From NCBI GenBank assembly GCA_016718205.1, contig JADKEB010000001.1, positions 62,001 through 126,000 of the forward strand: 64,000 nucleotides of DNA, given 5' to 3'. The position numbers and the translations under genes were made by a program. The notes beneath the pieces were generated by a model. The model was not told the DNA's origin. It did not search any database and saw only the letters and a program-made list of their open reading frames with translations. Shown piece by piece: positions 45,369-54,107 of the stretch (positions are counted from its first letter, which is position 1; each line of letters opens with the position of its first letter). Origin of the DNA: Saprospiraceae bacterium (GTDB lineage: Bacteria > Bacteroidota > Bacteroidia > Chitinophagales > Saprospiraceae).

Positions 45369-48300
45369 ATGAAAAACATAATACACCTGATTTTACTATT
45401 TATTCTTTTATTAGGATTTTTACCAGGTTATACAAATGTGCCTATTGATGCTGAAAATAAATCAGCAGACAATATGTGTATAACTCCGGGAACTCCATTA
45501 AATCCGACAGGAAATGCTTTTTCTCCCAATCAAGCAATTCTTGACTGGTCACCAGGCTCACCAGCCGGTTCGCCTGATATCACATATTTCTGGGTGATAG
45601 GTACTTCTCCTGATGTAACCTATGGGAGTGGAATCGCATATGGTACGACTACTGACACATGGTTAGGGGTGATTGCTTTGTCTCCCGGCACTACCTATTA
45701 TTTGAGGGTGTATGCCCAGACAAGTTGCAATGGCTCTTCCTCATCATATGCTACATCGGCTCCTTTTACCACACCTGGAGGGGGCAGTTCTTGTATCACT
45801 CCCGGAGCACCTATCAATGTATCTGCAACTCCTTTGAGTTCCACCTCTGCGAGTTTGGATTGGTTTGCAGGCTCACCAGCAGGATCACCTACTGTGACCT
45901 ATTATTGGGTGGTGGGAACATCGCCATCAGTTGCCTGGGGCAGTGGGGTTGCTCAGGGATCGACGACATCGACGTGGGTTGGTGTGAATTCTTTATTACC
46001 TGGAACGACCTATTATCTAAGAGTATATGCACATACGAGTTGTAATGGCTCATCTTCTTCATATGCCACATCGGCACCATTTACGACGCCGGGTGGTCCA
46101 TCGTGCATCACACCGGGTACTCCAGTGGGTGTGAGTGCTACAGCTACCGGACCGACCTCTGCGAGTTTGGATTGGTTTGCGGGCTCACCAGCAGGATCAC
46201 CTACTGTGACCTATTATTGGGTGGTGGGCACATCGCCATCAGTTGCCTGGGGCAGTGGGGTTGCTCAGGGATCGACGACATCGACGTGGGTTGGTGTGAA
46301 TTCTTTATTACCTGGAACGACCTATTATCTAAGAGTATATGCTCAGACGAGTTGTAATGGCTCATCTTCTTCCTATGCCACATCGGCACCATTTACGACG
46401 CCGAGTGGTCCATCGTGCATCACACCAGGTACTCCTGTGGGTGTGAGTGCTACAGCTACCGGACCGACCTCTGCGAGTTTAGATTGGTTTGCGGGCTCAC
46501 CAGCAGGATCACCAACTGTGACCTATTACTGGGTGGTGGGCACCTCGCCATCAGTTGCCTGGGGTAGCGGGGTTGCTCAGGGATCGACGACATCGACGTG
46601 GGTTGGTGTGAATTCTTTATTACCTGGAACGACCTATTATCTAAGAGTATATGCTCAGACGAGTTGTAATGGCTCATCTTCTTCCTATGCCACATCGGCA
46701 CCATTTACGACGCCGGGTGGTCCATCGTGCATCACACCGGGTACTCCAGTGGGTGTGAGTGCTACAGCTACCGGACCGACCTCTGCAAGTTTGGATTGGT
46801 TTGCAGGCTCACCAGCCGGATCACCTACTGTGACCTATTACTGGGTGGTGGGAACATCGCCATCAGTTGCCTGGGGTAGCGGGGTTGCTCAGGGATCGAC
46901 GACATCGACGTGGGTTGGTGTGAATTCTTTATTACCTGGAACGACCTATTATCTAAGAGTATATGCTCAGACGAGTTGTAATGGCTCATCTTCTTCCTAT
47001 GCCACATCGGCACCATTTACGACGCCGGGTGGTCCATCGTGCATCACACCGGGTATTCCAGTGGGTGTGAGTGCTACAGCTACCGGACCGACCTCTGCGA
47101 GTTTAGATTGGTTTGCGGGCTCACCAGCAGGATCACCTACTGTGACCTATTATTGGGTGGTGGGAACATCGCCATCAGTTGCCTGGGGCAGTGGGGTTGC
47201 TCAGGGATCGACGACATCGACGTGGGTTGGTGTGAATTCTTTATTACCTGGAACGACCTATTATCTAAGAGTATATGCTCATACGAGTTGTAATGGCTCA
47301 TCTTCTTCCTATGCCACATCGGCACCATTTACGACGCCGGGTGGTCCATCGTGCATCACACCGGGAGCACCTGTGGGTGTAGGTGCTACAGTCACTGGTT
47401 CTACATCGGCAAATCTAAGCTGGGCAGCTGGTTCTCCTGCCGGAACACCCAATGTTACTTACTATTGGGTGATAGGGACTTCATCTTCAGTAACTTATGG
47501 AAATGGTATGACCCAAGGATATACTGCGCTAACTTCATTTAGTTTAAATAATCTCCAGTCCGGCACTACCTATTATCTTAGAGTTTATGCCAGAACGGAC
47601 TGTAATGGTTCAGTTTCCTCCTATGCTACATCAACAGCATTTACAACTCCGGGAGGTTGTGTAGCTCCTTCTGTACAGGCCAGCAATATCTCATTTTCAA
47701 ATGTAAGTCCACAGCAATTTAGAATACAATGGACAAATGGCAATGGAACACGTAGAATAGTCAAGATAAATACATTAAACGGCTTTACCCTTCCTAATAA
47801 CGGTTCAGACCCGACTCCCAATAGCCATTATTCCGGTTCAGGCGAACAGATAGTATATAATGGAACCGGCAATACCGTCTCCGTGACCGGGCTTCCATTA
47901 AATTCGACCATTTGGGTAAGAATATTTGAAGCAAATTGTAGTGGAGTAAACTCTGTTTATAATATCATTAACTCTACAACTAATCCTTCAAGTCAAAGAA
48001 CAATTACGGTGTTACCTGCTATGAGTTCTTTTGTGGGTTCTGAGGCTGGTTTGAATTCCAATAATGAAGAGATTCAAATACCATTTTATACAATTCGAAA
48101 CTTTGATGAATCTATCCCATTGATGCACTTGCTATCTGATGGTTCCACCTCTACAAGATTTACATTAACTGCTTCCAATGCCGGAAGTTTTGGGTTCAGA
48201 GTGGTAGACAGCATCGGTAGAGTAGTTACAGATAGCAGCAGGACACTTGATTTGGCAAGATTCGGAAAATTAGATACGGCTTTTGCCGTGGCGCACGATA

Positions 48301-48992
48301 AATTGGTAGCCAAATTTACTCATCCTACGATACCTCATACTTCGTTCACCCAAAATCTAAAATTGCAAATTTTATATGAAGGAGGTCTGCTTGGAATAGA
48401 CATACCAATAAGTTTTCTTAGGCCTGCTGCCCCACTTGCCGCTGAGATGGTGGATTTTTCAGGAGAATATGTTGAAAGCCGCCACGTTAATCAGTTACAA
48501 TGGACGACACTCAGTGAATTTAACAATGATTATTTTGAGATTCAGAGAAGCATTGGAAAAGACGATTTTGAAGCAATAGGAAAAGTGCCGGGAATCAATA
48601 AACCTCATCTATATGCCTTCACAGACCATGATATTGCTTCTTCAGGGGTACACATATACAGGCTCAGACAAGTGGACTACGACGGGACGGAGACATTGAG
48701 CGATCAGATAGCTATCAAAGTTACAAGTGACACCGATGTCAAAACCCGGATATCACCCAATCCGGCCACCAACTTAGTGCATCTGAAAATCGAAGGAAAC
48801 ATTGAAGATATTGTAAGAGTACAATTTTTTAACATGTCAGGACAAAGGGTCATTTCAGATATGAGTGAAAAAATGACTGACGATGCGCAGATCTTTGAAT
48901 TGAATACTTCTTCGTTACAAAAAGGGATGTACAATATGATCATTCAGGTGAATAACCAAATTTTCCATCACAAACTGATTGTGGTGGATTGA
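45369..48992 (+). CDS. Giant fibronectin type III repeat protein with T9SS sorting domain
   Basis: The ATG at 45369 gives a signal peptide (MKNIIHLILLFILLLGFLPG). The 1207-residue protein holds seven FnIII domains of about 104 residues, each starting CITPG and ending YATSAPFTTPGG, then a diverged eighth (CVAPSVQASNISFSN). Next are a beta-rich domain (about 770-1040), a LQWTTLSEFNNDYFEIQRS module, and a Por-secretion tail from about 1128 (RISPNPATNLVHLKIEG ... KGMYNMIIQV ... KLIVVD). The type IX system should carry it to the cell surface or out of the cell. A role in adhesion or matrix is inferred. Terminator at 49056. Confidence 0.92.
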   Translation: MKNIIHLILLFILLLGFLPGYTNVPIDAENKSADNMCITPGTPLNPTGNAFSPNQAILDWSPGSPAGSPDITYFWVIGTSPDVTYGSGIAYGTTTDTWLGVIALSPGTTYYLRVYAQTSCNGSSSSYATSAPFTTPGGGSSCITPGAPINVSATPLSSTSASLDWFAGSPAGSPTVTYYWVVGTSPSVAWGSGVAQGSTTSTWVGVNSLLPGTTYYLRVYAHTSCNGSSSSYATSAPFTTPGGPSCITPGTPVGVSATATGPTSASLDWFAGSPAGSPTVTYYWVVGTSPSVAWGSGVAQGSTTSTWVGVNSLLPGTTYYLRVYAQTSCNGSSSSYATSAPFTTPSGPSCITPGTPVGVSATATGPTSASLDWFAGSPAGSPTVTYYWVVGTSPSVAWGSGVAQGSTTSTWVGVNSLLPGTTYYLRVYAQTSCNGSSSSYATSAPFTTPGGPSCITPGTPVGVSATATGPTSASLDWFAGSPAGSPTVTYYWVVGTSPSVAWGSGVAQGSTTSTWVGVNSLLPGTTYYLRVYAQTSCNGSSSSYATSAPFTTPGGPSCITPGIPVGVSATATGPTSASLDWFAGSPAGSPTVTYYWVVGTSPSVAWGSGVAQGSTTSTWVGVNSLLPGTTYYLRVYAHTSCNGSSSSYATSAPFTTPGGPSCITPGAPVGVGATVTGSTSANLSWAAGSPAGTPNVTYYWVIGTSSSVTYGNGMTQGYTALTSFSLNNLQSGTTYYLRVYARTDCNGSVSSYATSTAFTTPGGCVAPSVQASNISFSNVSPQQFRIQWTNGNGTRRIVKINTLNGFTLPNNGSDPTPNSHYSGSGEQIVYNGTGNTVSVTGLPLNSTIWVRIFEANCSGVNSVYNIINSTTNPSSQRTITVLPAMSSFVGSEAGLNSNNEEIQIPFYTIRNFDESIPLMHLLSDGSTSTRFTLTASNAGSFGFRVVDSIGRVVTDSSRTLDLARFGKLDTAFAVAHDKLVAKFTHPTIPHTSFTQNLKLQILYEGGLLGIDIPISFLRPAAPLAAEMVDFSGEYVESRHVNQLQWTTLSEFNNDYFEIQRSIGKDDFEAIGKVPGINKPHLYAFTDHDIASSGVHIYRLRQVDYDGTETLSDQIAIKVTSDTDVKTRISPNPATNLVHLKIEGNIEDIVRVQFFNMSGQRVISDMSEKMTDDAQIFELNTSSLQKGMYNMIIQVNNQIFHHKLIVVD
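45477..47657 (+). repeat. Tandem array of seven ~312-bp units (FnIII domains)
   Basis: Unit starts (TGT/TGC of CITPG) lie at 45477, 45792, 46104, 46416, 46728, 47040 and 47352; a diverged unit starts at 47658. Spacing is 312 bp in the middle, 315 for the first and 306 for the last. Units 3-6 differ at only a few bases, unit 2 is close behind, and units 1 and 7 are clearly older. Confidence 0.95.
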
Positions 48993-49055
48993 TGCAGTCC
49001 AAATGTGGATAATACAAAATATAAACTTCACCTTTTTAATTTCGATAACAAAAAC

Positions 49056-49096
49056 AAAAAAGCCGGAGTCAAAAATTTGATTCCGGCTTTTTTGTA
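49056..49096 (+). terminator. Intrinsic terminator after the FnIII gene
   Basis: AAAAAGCCGGAGTCAAA and TTTGATTCCGGCTTTTTT form a long hairpin with one G-T pair and a U-tract, 64 bp after the stop. The same hairpin occurs at 51653-51692. The rest of 49097-49542 shows no gene. Confidence 0.88.
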
Positions 49097-49542
49097 TCAT
49101 TAAGTTGAAAAAGACTTATGAATAAACAGGCGGATAAATTTGATCCAACATTTTGTTCCAAAACTTTTGTTAGATGTCATTGATTCTTTACTTTAAGTAT
49201 TCGATTTTATTTTTGTATTTTTTTAATCTAGTGCTATAAAACGTTTCAAATAGTCTTACCGCTTTCAGATTTCCGGTTTTTTTTACACATCAAAATAACC
49301 TCCATTTTTAGGACTTAATCAATGTTAGCCTGTGTTCCATAACTGCAAATTTATAACCTTATAATTATGATTGTGCCCAGTATTTGGGATATTGGTAAGA
49401 TCTTGCTTGAAGGTGTGCAAATATTAAGATCGTAAAATATTGTAATTTATTTGCTGAAAGATTCGTTATCAAATGGATAGTTTAGTAGAAACATTTTTGA
49501 ACTTACTGTGAATAATTTAAATATCTTCTATAAAAATAAAAT

Positions 49543-51522
49543 ATGATATCAGAAAATCAAAAAGTAGAAGAAATTTTAAGATATATAACTTCAGATAAAA
49601 TTGAAAAGTTAGATAAAATTAAAATTTTGATAGACTTTTTTCGAGAGTCAAGATTTAGGTTTATAGAGCGTTTTGATGCCTTAATACTATTTTTGGAATC
49701 TAATAATGGATATAAACTTATTTTAAGAGAATGCATACTTGAAATTTTTTCTAAGAAAGAATTTGCATCTATTCTGACAGACGCAGATATGATAGCCGAT
49801 CAAGCATTTTTAGGAGAGTTGATAAAGAGGACAGGTCAAAAGCTACTTCCTGACTATTCCGAAACAAATAGTGCGGAATATCTTATACAGGAATGTTTTT
49901 ATAAAAACGGCGATGATATCTGGATCATAAATATCGAAAATAAAAAATTAGAAAAACTTTTTATTGTTTTGGAGATGGTTGACCAATTCACAATGACAAG
50001 AGGAAGTTTTATTAATGATCAATTACTGCACGCATTAGAAATAATATCCATGCGAATCGCCGTTTTAGGAATGGACAAAAAGCTACTATCTATGGTCACA
50101 GAGTTTACAGAATATTCAAATCCTTTTTTTATCTTACAAAAGGAAGTGAATCAGTATATTTCAGAATCTAATACTCTAAATAATTCTCCAGGTAAAATTG
50201 CTGAGTCAAAAGCACAAATAAATATACTTGTAAATCAATGCCAAAAATTTATTTCTAAAGCATATGAGAATATCAGTGAAAAAGGAATTGATTATAAAGT
50301 TCATTTGCAATTGATACAGTTGGAAAAACTATTAGAGAGGAAAGCTCTAATTTTGGAATTTATGGAATCGGGAGACTCAGTTAATAATTTATACAAGACG
50401 ATCGATTTGAACAAAACTTTGCTGAAAATCTTCCATAATAAATCAAGAATTGGTGAATTTATTAATAAATCAACACAAATATATGCCAGAGAGATCACCA
50501 GAAATATTGCTTTAAAGGGGGAAGATTACATTACCTCCAGTAAAGAACAATACTGGAATTTATTTTATAAAGCTCTGGGTGGAGGTCTCATTGTTGGCTT
50601 TGCTTGTCTCTTTAAATTGAAAATGGCATCGTGGGATGTAAGTTTATTAATGAAGGCTGTTACTTACAGTTTAAATTACAGTGGGGCATTTATCATGATA
50701 TATTTATTACAATTTAGTCTTGCGACAAAACATCCTGCCATGACTGCTGCAGCATTGGCAAAACAATTAGAAGAAGATTTGAATACATCGGCAAATTACA
50801 CTAAATTAACTTTGACTGTTGCAAAAATTTGGAGAAGTCAATTTATTGCATTTGTTGGAAATATACTAATGGTAATGCCCATCGCCTTGATTTTGATTTT
50901 TTTATGGAATCTTACGTTTAATGAAAATATTGCTGCCACAAAATTTGAAGAATTGATACAAGATTTGAATATGTTGGAAACACCGCTTATTTTTCATGCA
51001 GCCTACGCAGGTATATTCTTATTTATCTCTGGTCTTATCGCAGGATCTGTTGCAAATAAAATAAAAACAAAAAAAATTCCCGAAAGGATTAAAAAGCATC
51101 GCTTGCTGATAGACATTCTGGGAGCTAAAAAAGTAAATGCGATTGCTGAGTTTGTAGATCATTATTGGGCTGGTGTAATATCAAATCTCTGGTTTGGTGT
51201 TTTTATGGGGTCATTGGCTGTTGTGGGAGACATTATTGGCTGGAATCTTGATGTCAGGCATATCACATTTGCGGCAGGAAATTTTATGCTTGGGCTTTTT
51301 GGTAGTAATTTTAACCTTTCAAATTACCAGATTTTTATGTCCATTCTTGGTGTCGGTCTTATTGGTTTTATAAATTTTATAGTCAGCTTTTCGCTATCTT
51401 TGTTTTTGGCTTTGAGATCAAGAGGGATAAGAATCAGTCAATTGGATGATGTCTTAATTGCAATTAAAAACAGATTTTTCTTAAAACCTTTATCATTTTT
51501 TATACCAAAAGATAAAGACTAA
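49543..51522 (+). CDS. Gcr-like (COG4389, 'site-specific recombinase' family) membrane protein
   Basis: The 659-residue protein has a helical N-terminal half (about 1-340). The rest is membrane-bound, with roughly six to eight hydrophobic segments (LGGGLIVGFACLFKL, SGAFIMIYLLQFSLATKHPA, FVGNILMVMPIALILIFLW, VFMGSLAVVGDIIG, LIGFINFIVSFSLSLFLALR). The KHPAMTAAALA motif and LRSRGI near the end identify the PF10136 family. Databases call it a site-specific recombinase, but no catalytic recombinase motif is visible and the topology argues for a membrane role. Single gene with a strong terminator. Confidence 0.8.
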   Translation: MISENQKVEEILRYITSDKIEKLDKIKILIDFFRESRFRFIERFDALILFLESNNGYKLILRECILEIFSKKEFASILTDADMIADQAFLGELIKRTGQKLLPDYSETNSAEYLIQECFYKNGDDIWIINIENKKLEKLFIVLEMVDQFTMTRGSFINDQLLHALEIISMRIAVLGMDKKLLSMVTEFTEYSNPFFILQKEVNQYISESNTLNNSPGKIAESKAQINILVNQCQKFISKAYENISEKGIDYKVHLQLIQLEKLLERKALILEFMESGDSVNNLYKTIDLNKTLLKIFHNKSRIGEFINKSTQIYAREITRNIALKGEDYITSSKEQYWNLFYKALGGGLIVGFACLFKLKMASWDVSLLMKAVTYSLNYSGAFIMIYLLQFSLATKHPAMTAAALAKQLEEDLNTSANYTKLTLTVAKIWRSQFIAFVGNILMVMPIALILIFLWNLTFNENIAATKFEELIQDLNMLETPLIFHAAYAGIFLFISGLIAGSVANKIKTKKIPERIKKHRLLIDILGAKKVNAIAEFVDHYWAGVISNLWFGVFMGSLAVVGDIIGWNLDVRHITFAAGNFMLGLFGSNFNLSNYQIFMSILGVGLIGFINFIVSFSLSLFLALRSRGIRISQLDDVLIAIKNRFFLKPLSFFIPKDKD

Positions 51523-51652
51523 AACTCAGATATGCATTTCTATTCAGCACAAACAGGAAGTTAGCTATGCTCAATTTCATATCCAATATGCGAGGCGGGA
51601 GTAATCTAAAAGCGCAAATTAACATTTGAATTAATAAATTTTCGAGATCATA

Positions 51653-51692
51653 CAAAAAAGCCGGAGTCAAAAATTTGATTCCGGCTTTTTTA
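51653..51692 (+). terminator. Intrinsic terminator, identical hairpin to 49056
   Basis: Same stem and loop as the terminator after the FnIII gene. It lies between the convergent Gcr-like gene and the DUF4397 gene and probably serves both strands. Confidence 0.85.
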
Positions 51693-51739
51693 TTGATTAA
51701 AAACAAACCTTTAATACAAAAGACTTACCTTCTTTTCAA

Positions 51740-52504
51740 TTAATTATTAGTATATGACTGTATAGTCACTCTTTGTGTCGTACTGGTAGAACCGTGGATT
51801 CCTCTTGCCAGTACAGTGTATACTCGGCCTCTTACAAAATTTTGATTGGATAGTGTGCTTAATGCTGTTGTGGTACCTTTTACTCGAACAACTATGGTAA
51901 ACCTACCTGTACCATCCTGATCTAATGGAATAAACGTATCCTGACCATTGGTTATAGTCGTTTTTGTATCCACCACGACATTGTTAACTAAAAACTCATA
52001 TCCGGTAGCCGGTGTGTTGGAAACAGTATTGACAAATTTTACAAAGGTTTTTTTGGCTTCCGTTGGTGGAAGCACATCTTCACCAAGGATAACAGAATAG
52101 TTGGGTTTGACTCCTACCAGATACGCAGTATAAAATTTATTTGCTGCCAGATTTAAGTCAGCAGACAAATCTGCTGTAACCTTAGGGTCAGGTGTAGCAA
52201 AACCAACATTCAGTTTTTTATTTCCCGGACTTACCGTAAAATACTCTGCCAGAGGAAAAAACGAACCGAAAGTAACAACTGCAGGATTAGTTACCGTAGC
52301 TGATAAGATGGTATTCACACCAGATACAATATTATTATCAATTTTGAGCGTTACACCTGTAGTATCAGGTGCTGCATGAATGACTTTCAATTTTGCACTA
52401 CCGCTTACAGGTGTAACGGTGCTCAGAAAATCATGTTCTTCATTGCAGGAAATAAATCCCAAGCATATGAATGATATAAAAAACAAAATATTAAAAATTT
52501 TCAT
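51740..52504 (-). CDS. DUF4397 domain lipoprotein
   Basis: The 254-residue protein has a lipoprotein signal (lipobox FISC, Cys20) and a DUF4397 pattern: KLKVIHAAPDTTGVTLKIDN, LSPGNKKLNVG-like and FYTAYLVGV, then a second beta domain with VKFVNTVSNTPATGYEFLV and YTVLARG. It is the last gene of the SusC-SusD operon, 77 bp after susD, and is likely surface-exposed. It may help bind the ligand taken up by the pair; the ligand is unknown. Confidence 0.85.
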   Translation of the reverse strand: MKIFNILFFISFICLGFISCNEEHDFLSTVTPVSGSAKLKVIHAAPDTTGVTLKIDNNIVSGVNTILSATVTNPAVVTFGSFFPLAEYFTVSPGNKKLNVGFATPDPKVTADLSADLNLAANKFYTAYLVGVKPNYSVILGEDVLPPTEAKKTFVKFVNTVSNTPATGYEFLVNNVVVDTKTTITNGQDTFIPLDQDGTGRFTIVVRVKGTTTALSTLSNQNFVRGRVYTVLARGIHGSTSTTQRVTIQSYTNN

Positions 52505-52581
52505 CTGTTTATTTTTTATTTGATTTTTAAAAGCGGGCCGGGGGGTGGGCCGCCTCTGATTACTATTTTAGAATTAGCTAA

Positions 52582-54078
52582 TTATTTTTCAGTAAACCAA
52601 ACTGGTTTTGTATGATAAGTAGGCAGGTCGGCCCCTATCTTTGCAAGTGCATCCCTATTCCATACATATTCCGAATTGAATCTTGGCCTGACTCTTTGTG
52701 CAGGTAATCTGTTATTGTCTGCAAACAATGTTGAAGGGAAGCTAAATCCCTGATATACATCTGTACTATAATTGTATCTGCGCATATCATTCCAGGTTTC
52801 AAGTGAGTTCATGGCATAAAGAGCTATGTACTTTTGCATCATAATATGACTCAAGGTAAGTGCCTGAGCATTTTGTGGTACTGCTTTACTGGCAAGATAT
52901 TTTGTCTTATCAGCAGCAGTTACACCAATAAAATCCAAAGATGCAGTGACTCCGTTTCTGAAAGCATTGTATGCTGTGGTCAGGTCATTTTTTTTGAAGG
53001 CCGCCTCCGCTTTGATAAACTGCATTTCATGATATGACATAAGTGTATGCGGAGTTTTATTATCAAAAATCCACTTACCAGTAGTAGGTACAACACCTAA
53101 AGCTCCCCATAAATTTGGAATACGCCTTACGTTGTTGGCTACATTATTTGGATCCCCACTTCCAGGTGCAACACCTCTGAACACGCCATCAGGACATGCT
53201 GCAAACATGATATTTCTTCGCGGGTCCACTATCGTGTCAGGAAGAGTTCCATTCAATAAACCAATGATATAAGAACTCTGGCGCCAACTACCCATATTAT
53301 TTCTCAATGGACCATAAAAGTTAGCATCTGTCGATCCGGTACCATTGTGCGGTACATTAAAATTATCAGCATTGCTGCTCATGGCTTTATCGGCAAATTC
53401 AATCACTTTGTCTGCATTAAAAGATGATTTATTGGATAAGTTGATGGCATTTCTAGCTAAAATACCATATACAAATCTTTTCCATTTGTCGATGTCACCT
53501 TTATAGATTAAATCACCTCTGGATAGTGATTTGTTGTAATCCGTCTTATCAAATTCAGCAAGTGCTTCATTACACAATTTTACCACTTCCTTGTACACTT
53601 CTTCCTGACTGTCATAGTCAAATACGTACCTATTGGGCTCCCAAGCCTGCTTGAGTATCATCTCCCCGTGCATATCTGTAGTGCCCTGCCAGCTCCAGGC
53701 TCTGATAGCCTTGGCGGCACCAATATAGTCGGGTCTGTTATTTTTTATACCGTCTTCTATAATCAGGTTGATATTAGTACCGATAGACCAATAGTGTGAC
53801 CTCCAGTATTCTCCACAGGCATCAGAACCTGCAGCATATCCTTGCAAATCCCAAACATTTCCTGCTGCTGACCAGGTCCAATACTGGACATATTGGCCTA
53901 TGTATCTGCTATCCCAGGCACTTGCCCTGACCATCTGGCCAAATACCGGAGGCAAAATAACATATCCCTCTGCAACCTGCGGATTGCTGGGATCTTCATT
54001 GATGTCAAGATAGTCTGTGCATCCTGAAGTGATCAGCAGCATGACTGTCATTATACTAATAAATATTTTTGATCTCAT
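52582..54078 (-). CDS. SusD/RagB-family outer-membrane lipoprotein
   Basis: The 498-residue protein has a lipobox LITSGC (Cys20) and the SusD-like_2 start TDYLDINEDPSNPQ. The helical scaffold includes AAKAIRAWSWQGTTDMHGEM, RGDLIYKGDIDKWKRFVYGI and MSYHEMQFIKAEAAFKK. SusD proteins form the lid of the SusC channel and bind nutrient at the surface. It lies 29 bp after SusC. There is no glycosidase or peptidase in this operon, so the nutrient cannot be guessed. Confidence 0.94.
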   Translation of the reverse strand: MRSKIFISIMTVMLLITSGCTDYLDINEDPSNPQVAEGYVILPPVFGQMVRASAWDSRYIGQYVQYWTWSAAGNVWDLQGYAAGSDACGEYWRSHYWSIGTNINLIIEDGIKNNRPDYIGAAKAIRAWSWQGTTDMHGEMILKQAWEPNRYVFDYDSQEEVYKEVVKLCNEALAEFDKTDYNKSLSRGDLIYKGDIDKWKRFVYGILARNAINLSNKSSFNADKVIEFADKAMSSNADNFNVPHNGTGSTDANFYGPLRNNMGSWRQSSYIIGLLNGTLPDTIVDPRRNIMFAACPDGVFRGVAPGSGDPNNVANNVRRIPNLWGALGVVPTTGKWIFDNKTPHTLMSYHEMQFIKAEAAFKKNDLTTAYNAFRNGVTASLDFIGVTAADKTKYLASKAVPQNAQALTLSHIMMQKYIALYAMNSLETWNDMRRYNYSTDVYQGFSFPSTLFADNNRLPAQRVRPRFNSEYVWNRDALAKIGADLPTYHTKPVWFTEK

Positions 54079-54107
54079 ATCTTTTCTATTTTTAAACTTT
54101 TAAAAAA

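Noticed and set aside
45477..47657. CRISPR array or short-ORF cluster
   Set aside because: The units are 312 bp, in frame and code for FnIII domains; the many small ORFs in them are frame shadows.
49543..51522. Recombinase that could move the mutS2-tail cassettes
   Set aside because: The family name says recombinase, but no catalytic motif is visible and the protein is membrane-embedded; it is also 37 kb away.
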